Assembly (NCBI GenBank): GCA_002347085.1
Contig: DDWW01000014.1
Span: 1-14,185 of the forward strand
Length of the DNA stretch: 14,185 bases
Source: Desulfobulbaceae bacterium UBA2276
Lineage (GTDB): Bacteria; Desulfobacterota; Desulfobulbia; Desulfobulbales; Desulfocapsaceae
Reading direction: 5' to 3'
The position numbers were made by a program, and so were the translations under genes. Below the pieces are notes generated by a model. The model saw only the letters and a program-made list of their open reading frames with translations. It was not told the DNA's origin and did not search any database. This document shows, piece after piece, positions 1 to 6,105 of the stretch (position 1 is its first letter; each line of letters starts with the position of its first letter).

Positions 1-21
1 CCGGGTAAGGGCGGACACTGA
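1..21 (+). CDS. possible 3' tail of the upstream gene (partial)
   Basis: Frame 1 reads six sense codons (PGKGGH) and then TGA at 19-21, three bases before the ribE start. That would fit a tightly packed upstream gene, and ribD is a common neighbour at this position in rib operons. Seven codons cannot identify a gene, so the identity is only an inference from context. A purine-rich stretch at 7-14 could serve as the ribE ribosome binding site inside this tail. Confidence 0.25.
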   Translation, partial: PGKGGH

Positions 22-23
22 TC

Positions 24-686
24 ATGTTTACAGGAATTGTTGCCGGTAGCGGCATCCTCCGCGGGAAACGAGCTGCGGGCAGGGGCTTGGCCTTTGAGCT
101 GGAGGCCGGATTTGATCTCGCTGATCCGCAAGAAGGGGAGTCCATTGCCATCAACGGGGTCTGCCTGACTGCGTATGGTATCGCCGGGCGTCGTTTCGTC
201 GTTGATGTGTCCCCGGAAACCCTGACCCGGAGCACCTTGGGTGAGCTTGCCGTTGGCGCGCCGGTCAATATGGAACGGGCCTTGCGCTTGTCTGACCGGC
301 TGGGCGGGCATATCGTCTCCGGTCATGTCGATTGCGTGGCCACAGTACGGGAGCGACGGCCTGTCGGGGCCTTTACCCTTTTTTCTTTTTCCCTGCCGGA
401 ACAGTGGGATCGCTATGTGATTGACAAGGGTTCAGTCACTATCGACGGGGTCAGCCTGACCGTGAATAGTTGCCGGGCCGGCCGTTTTGAGGTCTCGATT
501 ATTCCCCATACCTTGCAGATGACGGCCCTTGGCCGTTTGCAGATCGGCAGCCGGGTCAATATCGAGGTCGATATTCTGGGCAAATATGTGGAAAAACTGC
601 TGGCGGCCCGGGCATCGACCGGGACGCCAGCAGTGGAATCAGGGAGGATGAGCTCGGCCTTTCTGGCCGAGAATGGTTTTTTCTGA
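24..686 (+). CDS. ribE: riboflavin synthase (alpha chain)
   Basis: Catalyses the last step of riboflavin synthesis: dismutation of two 6,7-dimethyl-8-ribityllumazine molecules to riboflavin and a pyrimidinedione that RibH reuses. It is cytosolic. The 220-residue protein starts with the family signature MFTGIV, which fixes the start. It shows the expected internal duplication of two lumazine-binding beta barrels: INGVCLT at 43-49 in the first half is echoed by IDGVSLT at 140-146 in the second. GGHIVSGHVD at 94-103 closes the first barrel, and the second ends near NIEVDILGKYVEK. Length matches the usual 200-220 residues; the last 25 or so residues are a variable tail. It is the first complete gene of a rib cluster, with 95 bp to ribBA. 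No FMN riboswitch is visible in the few bases upstream, but the true leader would lie outside the window. Confidence 0.95.
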   Translation: MFTGIVAGSGILRGKRAAGRGLAFELEAGFDLADPQEGESIAINGVCLTAYGIAGRRFVVDVSPETLTRSTLGELAVGAPVNMERALRLSDRLGGHIVSGHVDCVATVRERRPVGAFTLFSFSLPEQWDRYVIDKGSVTIDGVSLTVNSCRAGRFEVSIIPHTLQMTALGRLQIGSRVNIEVDILGKYVEKLLAARASTGTPAVESGRMSSAFLAENGFF

Positions 687-720
687 GAGTGTATTCTGAA
701 CCTGTATTTTGATTGTGTCT

Positions 721-762
721 CCTCGCTCATGGGTGCAGGGGCAAGAGCGGGTTTCTTTATTT
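721..762 (+). terminator. weak hairpin with T-rich tail between ribE and ribBA
   Basis: Bases 722-728 can pair with 745-751 (seven pairs, one of them G-U) around a 16-nt loop. The stem is followed by a T-rich stretch (752-762, interrupted by C and A). This resembles a weak intrinsic terminator or attenuator in the 95-bp ribE-ribBA gap. The tail is not a clean T run and the stem is short, so this may be chance. Confidence 0.3.
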
Positions 763-781
763 TAACGTAAGGTATTTTATC

Positions 782-1996
782 ATGGCCGTAAGTTCAATAG
801 AGGAAGTAATACAAGATATCAAGGCCGGAAAGATGGTCATTCTGGTTGATGATGAAGATCGGGAGAACGAGGGCGACCTCTGTATGGCCGCCGAGGCGGT
901 GACCCCCGAGGCCATCAATTTCATGGCCCGATATGGCCGGGGTCTGATCTGTCTGACCCTGAGCCCTGATCTGGTTGATAAGCTGCAACTGCCGATGATG
1001 GTGACGGACAATCAGTCGCCCTACGGCACCGGTTTTACCATCAGCATTGAGGCCCGGACCGGGGTGTCAACCGGTATTTCGGCGGCAGATCGGGCCCGCA
1101 CCATCCAGGCGGCGGTTGCCCCTGATGTCAAGCCCTATGATATTATCAGTCCCGGCCATATCTTTCCTTTGCGGGCACGGGCGGGCGGGGTGTTGGTGCG
1201 TCTTGGTCAGACGGAAGGCTCAGTTGATCTGTCTCGCCTGGCAGGGTGTCGGACGGCCGGGGTTATCTGTGAGATCATGAACGATGACGGCACCATGTCA
1301 AGGATGCCTGATCTGGAGAAATTTGCGGCCGAACATGATCTGAAGATAGCAACGATCGCCGATCTGGTCGCCTATCGTCTGCGTAAAGATCTTCTGGTAC
1401 ATCGTGCGGCTGAGGCCCGGGTTCCCACCGAACATGCCGGTGAATTCAAGGCCGTGGTCTATCGCAATGATGTCGATAATCTGGAACATGTGGCCCTGGT
1501 CAAAGGGCAGATTGATCCCGAGAAAAAGGTGCTGGTGCGGGTCCATTCCGAATGCCTCACCGGTGATGTCTTTGGCTCGGCCCGTTGCGACTGCGGTGAG
1601 CAGTTGTATGCGGCCATGCGAATGATTGATCAGGAAGGGAGCGGTGTTCTCCTCTATATGCGGCAGGAGGGTCGGGGCATTGGGCTTATCAATAAATTGA
1701 AGGCCTATACCCTCCAGGACGAAGAGGGGATGGATACGGTAGAGGCCAATATCCACCTGGGGTTCAAGGCCGATCTTCGTGATTATGGCATTGGCGCCCA
1801 GATCCTCCGTGATCTCGGGGTGCGGAAGATGAGCCTGCTGACTAATAATCCCAAAAAGATTATCGGTCTTGAGGGCTATGGCATCGAGGTCGTGGATCGC
1901 TTCCCTATCGAGATGGCTGCCAGTGATGAGAACAAGAGCTATCTGCAATGCAAGCGCGATCGAATGGGACATCTGATCGAAGTGGATGATGAATAA
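782..1996 (+). CDS. ribBA: bifunctional DHBP synthase / GTP cyclohydrolase II
   Basis: Supplies both entry reactions of riboflavin synthesis: ribulose 5-phosphate to 3,4-dihydroxy-2-butanone 4-phosphate (N-terminal RibB half), and GTP to the pyrimidine precursor (C-terminal RibA half). I chose ATG 782 over the upstream in-frame start at 713 because TAAGG at 768-772 is well spaced and the protein then begins like RibB proteins, giving 404 residues, normal for RibBA. RibB half, about 1-200: DDEDRENEGDL at 23-33, PGHIFP with H126, and E164. RibA half, about 205-400: a zinc-type Cys pattern in SECLTGDVFGSARCDCGE, QEGRGIGL, DTVEAN, and a TNNPKK nucleotide loop. Odd point: the usual GHTEA motif reads GQTEG, placing Gln143 where E. 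coli RibB has its metal-ligand His153; residue spacing is otherwise identical (constant offset of 10). The RibA half looks intact. Whether the RibB half is active is uncertain. Confidence 0.95.
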   Translation: MAVSSIEEVIQDIKAGKMVILVDDEDRENEGDLCMAAEAVTPEAINFMARYGRGLICLTLSPDLVDKLQLPMMVTDNQSPYGTGFTISIEARTGVSTGISAADRARTIQAAVAPDVKPYDIISPGHIFPLRARAGGVLVRLGQTEGSVDLSRLAGCRTAGVICEIMNDDGTMSRMPDLEKFAAEHDLKIATIADLVAYRLRKDLLVHRAAEARVPTEHAGEFKAVVYRNDVDNLEHVALVKGQIDPEKKVLVRVHSECLTGDVFGSARCDCGEQLYAAMRMIDQEGSGVLLYMRQEGRGIGLINKLKAYTLQDEEGMDTVEANIHLGFKADLRDYGIGAQILRDLGVRKMSLLTNNPKKIIGLEGYGIEVVDRFPIEMAASDENKSYLQCKRDRMGHLIEVDDE

Positions 1997-2076
1997 TTCC
2001 AATTTACGTTCAAGACGATACCTTCGTCGCCTGCACTGCGCGGCTCCTCGGTGTCAACGTGAATGCTTCTTGGAAT
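1996..2076. repeat. imperfect inverted-repeat element after ribBA
   Basis: ATTCCAA at 1996-2002, starting on the last base of the ribBA stop codon, is the reverse complement of TTGGAAT at 2070-2076. Inside, ACGTT at 2006-2010 pairs with AACGT at 2056-2060, and GAC at 2014-2016 can extend this with GTC at 2053-2055 past a three-base bulge. The GC-rich centre differs from the AT-rich sequence that follows. It could be a small palindromic repeat or MITE-like element, or a structured 3' end of the ribBA transcript. No copies are visible elsewhere in the window. The rest of the 228-bp ribBA-ribH gap holds no gene. Confidence 0.35.
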
Positions 2077-2124
2077 AAAATGGCTAAGGTTAGGGGATTG
2101 GTTTCTTGTTAAGGGAAAATTTAT

Positions 2125-2147
2125 CTTACCCCGATAAGCGGGATAAG
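2125..2147 (+). other. small hairpin in the ribH leader
   Basis: CTTACCCCG at 2125-2133 pairs with CGGGATAAG at 2139-2147, eight of nine positions, around a five-base loop. Its 3' arm overlaps the first two bases of the larger hairpin at 2146-2201, so the two would stack or compete only at their edges. The function is unknown, and no FMN riboswitch consensus is visible here. Confidence 0.4.
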
Positions 2148-2201
2148 TGCCTTACAGATTATTTTATTGCAAAAAAAAAAGAAAATAATCCGTAAGGCAC
2201 T
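2146..2201 (+). promoter_or_regulatory. long inverted repeat just upstream of the ribH ribosome binding site
   Basis: The arms at 2146-2165 and 2182-2201 are complementary at 19 of 20 positions (the one mismatch is A2156 against C2191), with a 16-base A-rich loop at 2166-2181. A good Shine-Dalgarno (AAGGTGA, 2211-2217) and the ribH ATG at 2225 follow immediately. What follows the stem is A-rich, not T-rich, on the + strand, so it is not a standard terminator for ribBA. It may be a 5'-UTR stability or translation control hairpin, or a mobile palindrome. The inverted repeat is certain; the role is inference. Confidence 0.6.
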
Positions 2202-2224
2202 AAAAAAATCAAGGTGATAATGCT

Positions 2225-2692
2225 ATGGCAAATATAATTGAGGGAAATCTGAAGGCGGATGGTAAAAAATTCGCGATTATTGTGGCGCGGTTTAATTCTT
2301 TTATCTCCGAGAAGTTGCTGGAAGGGGCTCTTGATACCCTGATCCGTTCCGGGGCCTTGGATGAAGATATTGATGTGGCCCGTGTTCCCGGCGCCTTTGA
2401 GATACCCCTTATTGCCAAGAAGATGGCTTCCTCACAGAAATATGACGCTGTGATCTGTCTGGGAGTGGTAATTCGCGGGGCCACCCCTCATTTTGATGTG
2501 GTGGTGAATGAAGTCTCCAAGGGCTCGGCTCAGGTGGGTCTGGAAACAGGGGTGCCCGTTCTTTTTGGGGTGCTGACCACCGAAACCATCGAGCAGGCCA
2601 TTGAGCGTTCCGGCACCAAGGCCGGAAACAAAGGGGCTGAGGTCGCTGTTGCCGCCATTGAAATGGCAAATCTGCTGGTTAATCTGCAGTAA
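2225..2692 (+). CDS. ribH: 6,7-dimethyl-8-ribityllumazine synthase
   Basis: Condenses the 5-amino-6-ribitylamino-pyrimidinedione with dihydroxybutanone phosphate (from RibBA) to form lumazine, the substrate of RibE. The family forms pentamers or 60-mer icosahedral shells in the cytosol. The 155-residue length is typical. Visible landmarks are ARFN at 21-24 with the aromatic that stacks on the substrate (F23), VPGAFEIP at 54-61, GVVIRGATPHFD at 80-91 with the catalytic-type His89, and GTKAGNKG followed by AIEMANL near the C-terminus. The start is backed by AAGGTGA seven bases upstream. It sits after a 228-bp structured gap, so it may be transcribed or regulated separately from ribE-ribBA, and it is followed 33 bp later by nusB, a very common pairing. 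Confidence 0.96.
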   Translation: MANIIEGNLKADGKKFAIIVARFNSFISEKLLEGALDTLIRSGALDEDIDVARVPGAFEIPLIAKKMASSQKYDAVICLGVVIRGATPHFDVVVNEVSKGSAQVGLETGVPVLFGVLTTETIEQAIERSGTKAGNKGAEVAVAAIEMANLLVNLQ

Positions 2693-2725
2693 CTCTAACT
2701 TTCTGTCATTTGCTGAAGAGAATAT

Positions 2726-3214
2726 ATGGGAATACGTCGAAAATCACGAGAAACTGCCATGCAGTTTCTTTTTCAGGAGGAGTTTTTTCCTGAAGGTGTC
2801 AAGCCTCTTCAGCTTCAAGGTGATCTGAATGCGCGCTTTGAAAGGTTTTGCGCCCTCTATCCGGTTCAGAAGCTGGCAATCCCTTATACCCTTGAATTGC
2901 TGCGGGGAACGATACAGCACCTTGAGATGATCGACACCTTGATCAGGGAGAGCGCCAGTAATTGGCGGCTTGAACGGATTGCCTTGACTGATCGCAATCT
3001 CTTGCGGATTGCGGTGTACGAGATGCAGTTCAGCGAAGACGCGCCTGATCAGGTGGTCATAAATGAGGCGGTGGAGATTGCTAAACGCTATGGGACCGAA
3101 GACTCGCCGCCCTTTATTAATGGTGTCCTTGATGCGGTGCGCGTGGTGATTCGTGGTGGCAAAGCCCTGCCGGCGGAATGCAAACCGCTTGTTGATCCGG
3201 TTGCCAAAATCTAA
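2726..3214 (+). CDS. nusB: transcription antitermination factor NusB
   Basis: With NusE (ribosomal protein S10), NusB binds boxA RNA and helps build the antitermination complex on rRNA operons. The 162-residue protein is all-alpha in character and carries the diagnostic features: a basic N-terminus (RRKSRETAMQFLFQ), the central NWRLERIALTDRNLLRIAVYE region, and the C-terminal pattern INEAVEIAKRYGTEDSP followed by FINGVLDAV. The C-terminus runs some 20 residues past the conserved domain. GAAGAG at 2715-2720 is a modest ribosome binding site. It lies 33 bp after ribH and 18 bp before ftsK, so it is probably cotranscribed with ribH. Confidence 0.93.
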   Translation: MGIRRKSRETAMQFLFQEEFFPEGVKPLQLQGDLNARFERFCALYPVQKLAIPYTLELLRGTIQHLEMIDTLIRESASNWRLERIALTDRNLLRIAVYEMQFSEDAPDQVVINEAVEIAKRYGTEDSPPFINGVLDAVRVVIRGGKALPAECKPLVDPVAKI

Positions 3215-3232
3215 CCCGCCCTGATCTGCCCC

Positions 3233-5350
3233 ATGGAACAAACACCAATCAAGACCAAACCTGGATTGCGGCAGGAGGCGGTGGCTGTTTTTGGGATCTT
3301 TCTGGCCTGTTTTATCTTTCTTAGTCTGTTTTCTCTCTCCTTGTCCGCAGGTTCCAACTGGGGCGGTGAATTAGGACAGATTCTGGCCCAGTTTCTCATC
3401 GGATTTACCGGTATTGGGGCCTATCTCCTGGCCGCTCTTCTTCTCTTTATCTCCTTTCTTTTCTTCGGGCCGCGCATGGCCTTTGATCGCCTGCCCCAGA
3501 TAACCGCCGGTTTAACCGGGGCGGTTATCGCGGCCTGTGGTCTTCTTTCGTCCCTGTCCCTGCAAGGTCTGGTGAGTGTTGAGGCTGGTGGATTCCTGGG
3601 GAAAACGGTTCTTGGGCTTTTGCGCTCAGTGGTGGGCGGGCCGGGGGCAGTTCTCTTTCTCGTGTTGATTTTTATTGTTTCCCTCATGCTCTCCATCCGT
3701 TTTTCTCCTTATGGACTGGCCTCTTTTTCCTGGGGGGGGCTAAAAAAGATGAGAGGGCAGCGGGAAGGGCGGATGAGTGAATGTCGACCGGCCAAGACCC
3801 CTGCCCCCATTTTTGAGCCGCGCTCGGTAAAAAAAGAAGGGGGAGTGATCGAGGTTGCGCCTCCCCCTGTCAGTGGAGTCCCGGTGGTCAAAGAATTACC
3901 CGTCACCACCGAGCGTCAAGTGGAGGATGATTTTTCCCTGCGCCCCATAACTCGGGGTCCGTGGCATCTGCCGCCTTTATCCTTGCTGGAGAAGCCTGAC
4001 CTGATCATGAACAAAGTGGATCATGAAGAGTATTACAAGGTTTCAAAACAACTGGAACAAAAGCTGATCAACTTTGGTGTGTCCGGCAAGGTGGTCGGCA
4101 TCTCGCCCGGGCCGGTGGTGACGACTTATGAATATGCCCCTGCCGCCGGGATCAAGATTAACAAGATTGTCTCTCTGGCCGACGATCTGGCCTTAGGGCT
4201 CAAGGCCCAGTCGGTGCGGGTGGTGGGGTCGGTGCCGGGCAAGGCTGCGCTTGGTATCGAGATCCCTAATAAAGATCGGCAAGTGGTGTATATTCGTGAT
4301 CTCTTGACCACTGAAAAATACCGGTCTTCGGTTGCCAAGCTTTCTATCGCCTTGGGCCTGGATGTGGTAGGCAATCCCGTCATTGCCGATCTGGCCAAGA
4401 TGCCGCATCTCCTGATCGCCGGGGCAACCGGTGCCGGTAAGAGTGTGGCTATCAACACCATTATCTCCTCGCTTTTGTACAATGCGACCCCGGATGAGGT
4501 ACGCTTGCTGATGGTCGATCCCAAGCGGATCGAACTGTCGGGCTATGAAGGGATTCCGCATCTGCTGCATCCGGTGGTGGTGGAGCCAAAATTGGCCTCT
4601 CGGGCCTTACAGTGGGCGGTGCGGGAGATGGAGCGGCGATACCGGCTTCTGGAAGAGGCCAAGGTGAAAAGCTTTGATTCCTATAACGAGACTGCTGCCG
4701 AGAAGATACCCTATATCGTTATTATTGTTGATGAGTTGGCCGATCTGATGATGGTTGCCTCAAAAGATGTGGAGGCCTCCATTGCCCGTCTGGCCCAGAT
4801 GGCCAGGGCCTCGGGGATGCATCTGATTTTGGCGACCCAGCGGCCCTCTGTTGATGTCTTGACGGGTCTGATCAAGGCCAATTTCCCTACTCGGATCTCC
4901 TTTAAGGTGGCATCCAAGATTGATTCGAGAACGATCATTGACAGCTCAGGGGCCGAGCATCTTTTAGGGGCTGGGGATATGCTCTATCTGGCCTCGGGTA
5001 AATCTTTGCAACGGATTCATGGGGCCTATATCTCCGAGGCGGAGACGGCGCAGATTGTTAATTTCCTGAAGGAACAAGGGAGTGCCAGTTATGACGACTC
5101 TGTAGTCGCCGAGGTTGAGGAAGAGGGCAGTGCTGTCGTGCGGGATGATGAGAATGCTGACGAGCGGTATGATGAAGCGGTTGCCATCGTTTGTGAATCC
5201 GGGCAGGCCTCTATTTCCATGGTCCAGCGTCGTTTGCGGATTGGCTATAACCGAGCAGCACGGTTGATTGAACTTATGGAAAAAGAGGGCATTGTCGGCC
5301 CCGCTGACGGTGCCAAACCACGAGAAGTCCTGGCCAGGAAATCATATTGA
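3233..5350 (+). CDS. ftsK: DNA translocase FtsK/SpoIIIE
   Basis: A septum-anchored, ATP-driven DNA pump that clears chromosome ends through the closing division septum and acts with XerCD at dif. The 705 residues show four probable membrane helices (about 17-38, 55-78, 89-110, 135-155), a short linker of roughly 160-250, and then the RecA-like motor. Walker A is GATGAGKS at 397-404; Walker B ends in D500-E501 (VIIVDELADLM). The C-terminal gamma winged helix, which reads KOPS-type sequences, begins near Y646 and contains ISMVQRRLRIGYNRAARLIE. The length is close to SpoIIIE-type proteins and far below E. coli FtsK. No Shine-Dalgarno is visible before ATG 3233; nusB is in the same frame and ends 18 bases earlier, so translational coupling is plausible. 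The 273 bp after it belong to the aprBA promoter and leader. Confidence 0.94.
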   Translation: MEQTPIKTKPGLRQEAVAVFGIFLACFIFLSLFSLSLSAGSNWGGELGQILAQFLIGFTGIGAYLLAALLLFISFLFFGPRMAFDRLPQITAGLTGAVIAACGLLSSLSLQGLVSVEAGGFLGKTVLGLLRSVVGGPGAVLFLVLIFIVSLMLSIRFSPYGLASFSWGGLKKMRGQREGRMSECRPAKTPAPIFEPRSVKKEGGVIEVAPPPVSGVPVVKELPVTTERQVEDDFSLRPITRGPWHLPPLSLLEKPDLIMNKVDHEEYYKVSKQLEQKLINFGVSGKVVGISPGPVVTTYEYAPAAGIKINKIVSLADDLALGLKAQSVRVVGSVPGKAALGIEIPNKDRQVVYIRDLLTTEKYRSSVAKLSIALGLDVVGNPVIADLAKMPHLLIAGATGAGKSVAINTIISSLLYNATPDEVRLLMVDPKRIELSGYEGIPHLLHPVVVEPKLASRALQWAVREMERRYRLLEEAKVKSFDSYNETAAEKIPYIVIIVDELADLMMVASKDVEASIARLAQMARASGMHLILATQRPSVDVLTGLIKANFPTRISFKVASKIDSRTIIDSSGAEHLLGAGDMLYLASGKSLQRIHGAYISEAETAQIVNFLKEQGSASYDDSVVAEVEEEGSAVVRDDENADERYDEAVAIVCESGQASISMVQRRLRIGYNRAARLIELMEKEGIVGPADGAKPREVLARKSY

Positions 5351-5380
5351 AACCAGAATGGGAAGCAACGATAAATTTTC

Positions 5381-5409
5381 TTGACAATTATTTGGCAACA
5401 AACTATAAC
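5381..5409 (+). promoter_or_regulatory. strong sigma-70 promoter for aprBA
   Basis: A perfect TTGACA -35 box at 5381-5386 and TATAAC at 5404-5409 (five of six to the -10 consensus) are separated by exactly 17 bases. Transcription would start near 5416, leaving a leader of roughly 208 nt before aprB. AT-rich sequence precedes the -35. It is the best promoter match I see in the window and fits the very high expression known for APS reductase in sulfate reducers. Confidence 0.75.
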
Positions 5410-5421
5410 GTAAACTCTGTA

Positions 5422-5443
5422 AAAATGAGTGAGCGTTCATTTT
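5422..5443. promoter_or_regulatory. candidate operator overlapping the aprBA transcription start region
   Basis: AAAATGA at 5422-5428 and TCATTTT at 5437-5443 form a perfect seven-base inverted repeat around GTGAGCGT. It lies just downstream of the predicted transcription start, where a bound repressor would block RNA polymerase. The core TGAGTGAGCGTTCA is reminiscent of TetR-family operators. It does not match the Rex consensus or the HcpR type. The binding protein is unknown. Confidence 0.4.
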
Positions 5444-5570
5444 ATTGCTTGCGAATATTGTTGTTTGATATTTCTTGTTATTTTAGGTAGTTGAGAGTCT
5501 GTACGCTACCCGAAGGGCTCAGGTTCAGAGGGTGGTGAAGGTTGTGATTTTAGGTGTAGTGGTTAAAGTT

Positions 5571-5590
5571 GGCCCAGTCTGTTCTGGGTC
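5571..5590 (+). other. hairpin in the aprB leader
   Basis: GGCCCAG at 5571-5577 pairs with CTGGGTC at 5584-5590, seven pairs with one G-U, around a six-base loop. It ends 20 bases before the aprB Shine-Dalgarno. A second short stem (GGTAG 5486-5490 with CTACC 5506-5510) lies further upstream. The region 5416-5610 is otherwise an unexplained untranslated leader with no recognisable riboswitch. Confidence 0.4.
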
Positions 5591-5623
5591 GCAAAAGTAA
5601 AAATAAACTGAGGAGGTAGTTTT

Positions 5624-6043
5624 ATGCCAAGTTATGTAGATCCTTCCAAGTGCGACGGTTGTAAGGGTGGCGACAAAACAGCTTGTATGTACATTTGTCC
5701 CAACGACCTGATGGTGCTTAACAAAGAGGAAATGCGTGCCTACAACCAGGAGCCAGATGCCTGCTGGGAGTGTTATTCTTGCGTGAAGATTTGTCCACAG
5801 GGCGCAATCTTTGTTCGCGGCTATGACGACTTTGTACCTATGGGTGGTCAGGTTCATCCAATGCGTAGTGCTGCTGATATCATGTGGACCGTTAAGTTCC
5901 GTAATGGTAACATCAAGCGCTTCAAGTTCCCTGTTCGTACTACCTCTGAAGGTGCTGCCAATGCATACCTTGGAACCAAGGGTGCTAACCTGGATGACGA
6001 GTGCCTGGCCCTTGAGTCAGCTCTGCCAACCCCAAAGAAATAA
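5624..6043 (+). CDS. aprB: adenylylsulfate reductase beta subunit
   Basis: The electron-transfer subunit of dissimilatory APS reductase, carrying electrons from Qmo to the FAD in AprA in the cytoplasm. The 139 residues begin with a ferredoxin-like domain whose eight cysteines bind two [4Fe-4S] clusters: C10, C13, C21 and C25 with the seven-residue insertion typical of AprB, then C47, C50, C53 and C57 in CWECYSCVKICP. Trp48 sits at the position of the tryptophan proposed to bridge cluster and flavin in the Archaeoglobus enzyme. The C-terminal 70 residues form the tail that wraps AprA in the family; here it is somewhat short. A consensus AGGAGG at 5611-5616 lies seven bases before the ATG. It precedes aprA by 62 bp. 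Proline codons are mainly CCA, unlike the rib and ftsK genes, suggesting selection for high expression. Confidence 0.97.
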   Translation: MPSYVDPSKCDGCKGGDKTACMYICPNDLMVLNKEEMRAYNQEPDACWECYSCVKICPQGAIFVRGYDDFVPMGGQVHPMRSAADIMWTVKFRNGNIKRFKFPVRTTSEGAANAYLGTKGANLDDECLALESALPTPKK

Positions 6044-6105
6044 TTCTGGCTCGTAGCTTTGAGAAGAATTGCAAATAAACTCTTTTTATATTAGGAGATT
6101 TTAAT

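Noticed and set aside
713..781. Upstream start extending ribBA by 23 residues
   Set aside because: The extension has no RibB similarity; ATG 782 has a well-placed TAAGG and gives the standard N-terminus.
1997..2224. FMN riboswitch ahead of ribH
   Set aside because: None of the conserved RFN element blocks can be found; the region contains simple inverted repeats instead.
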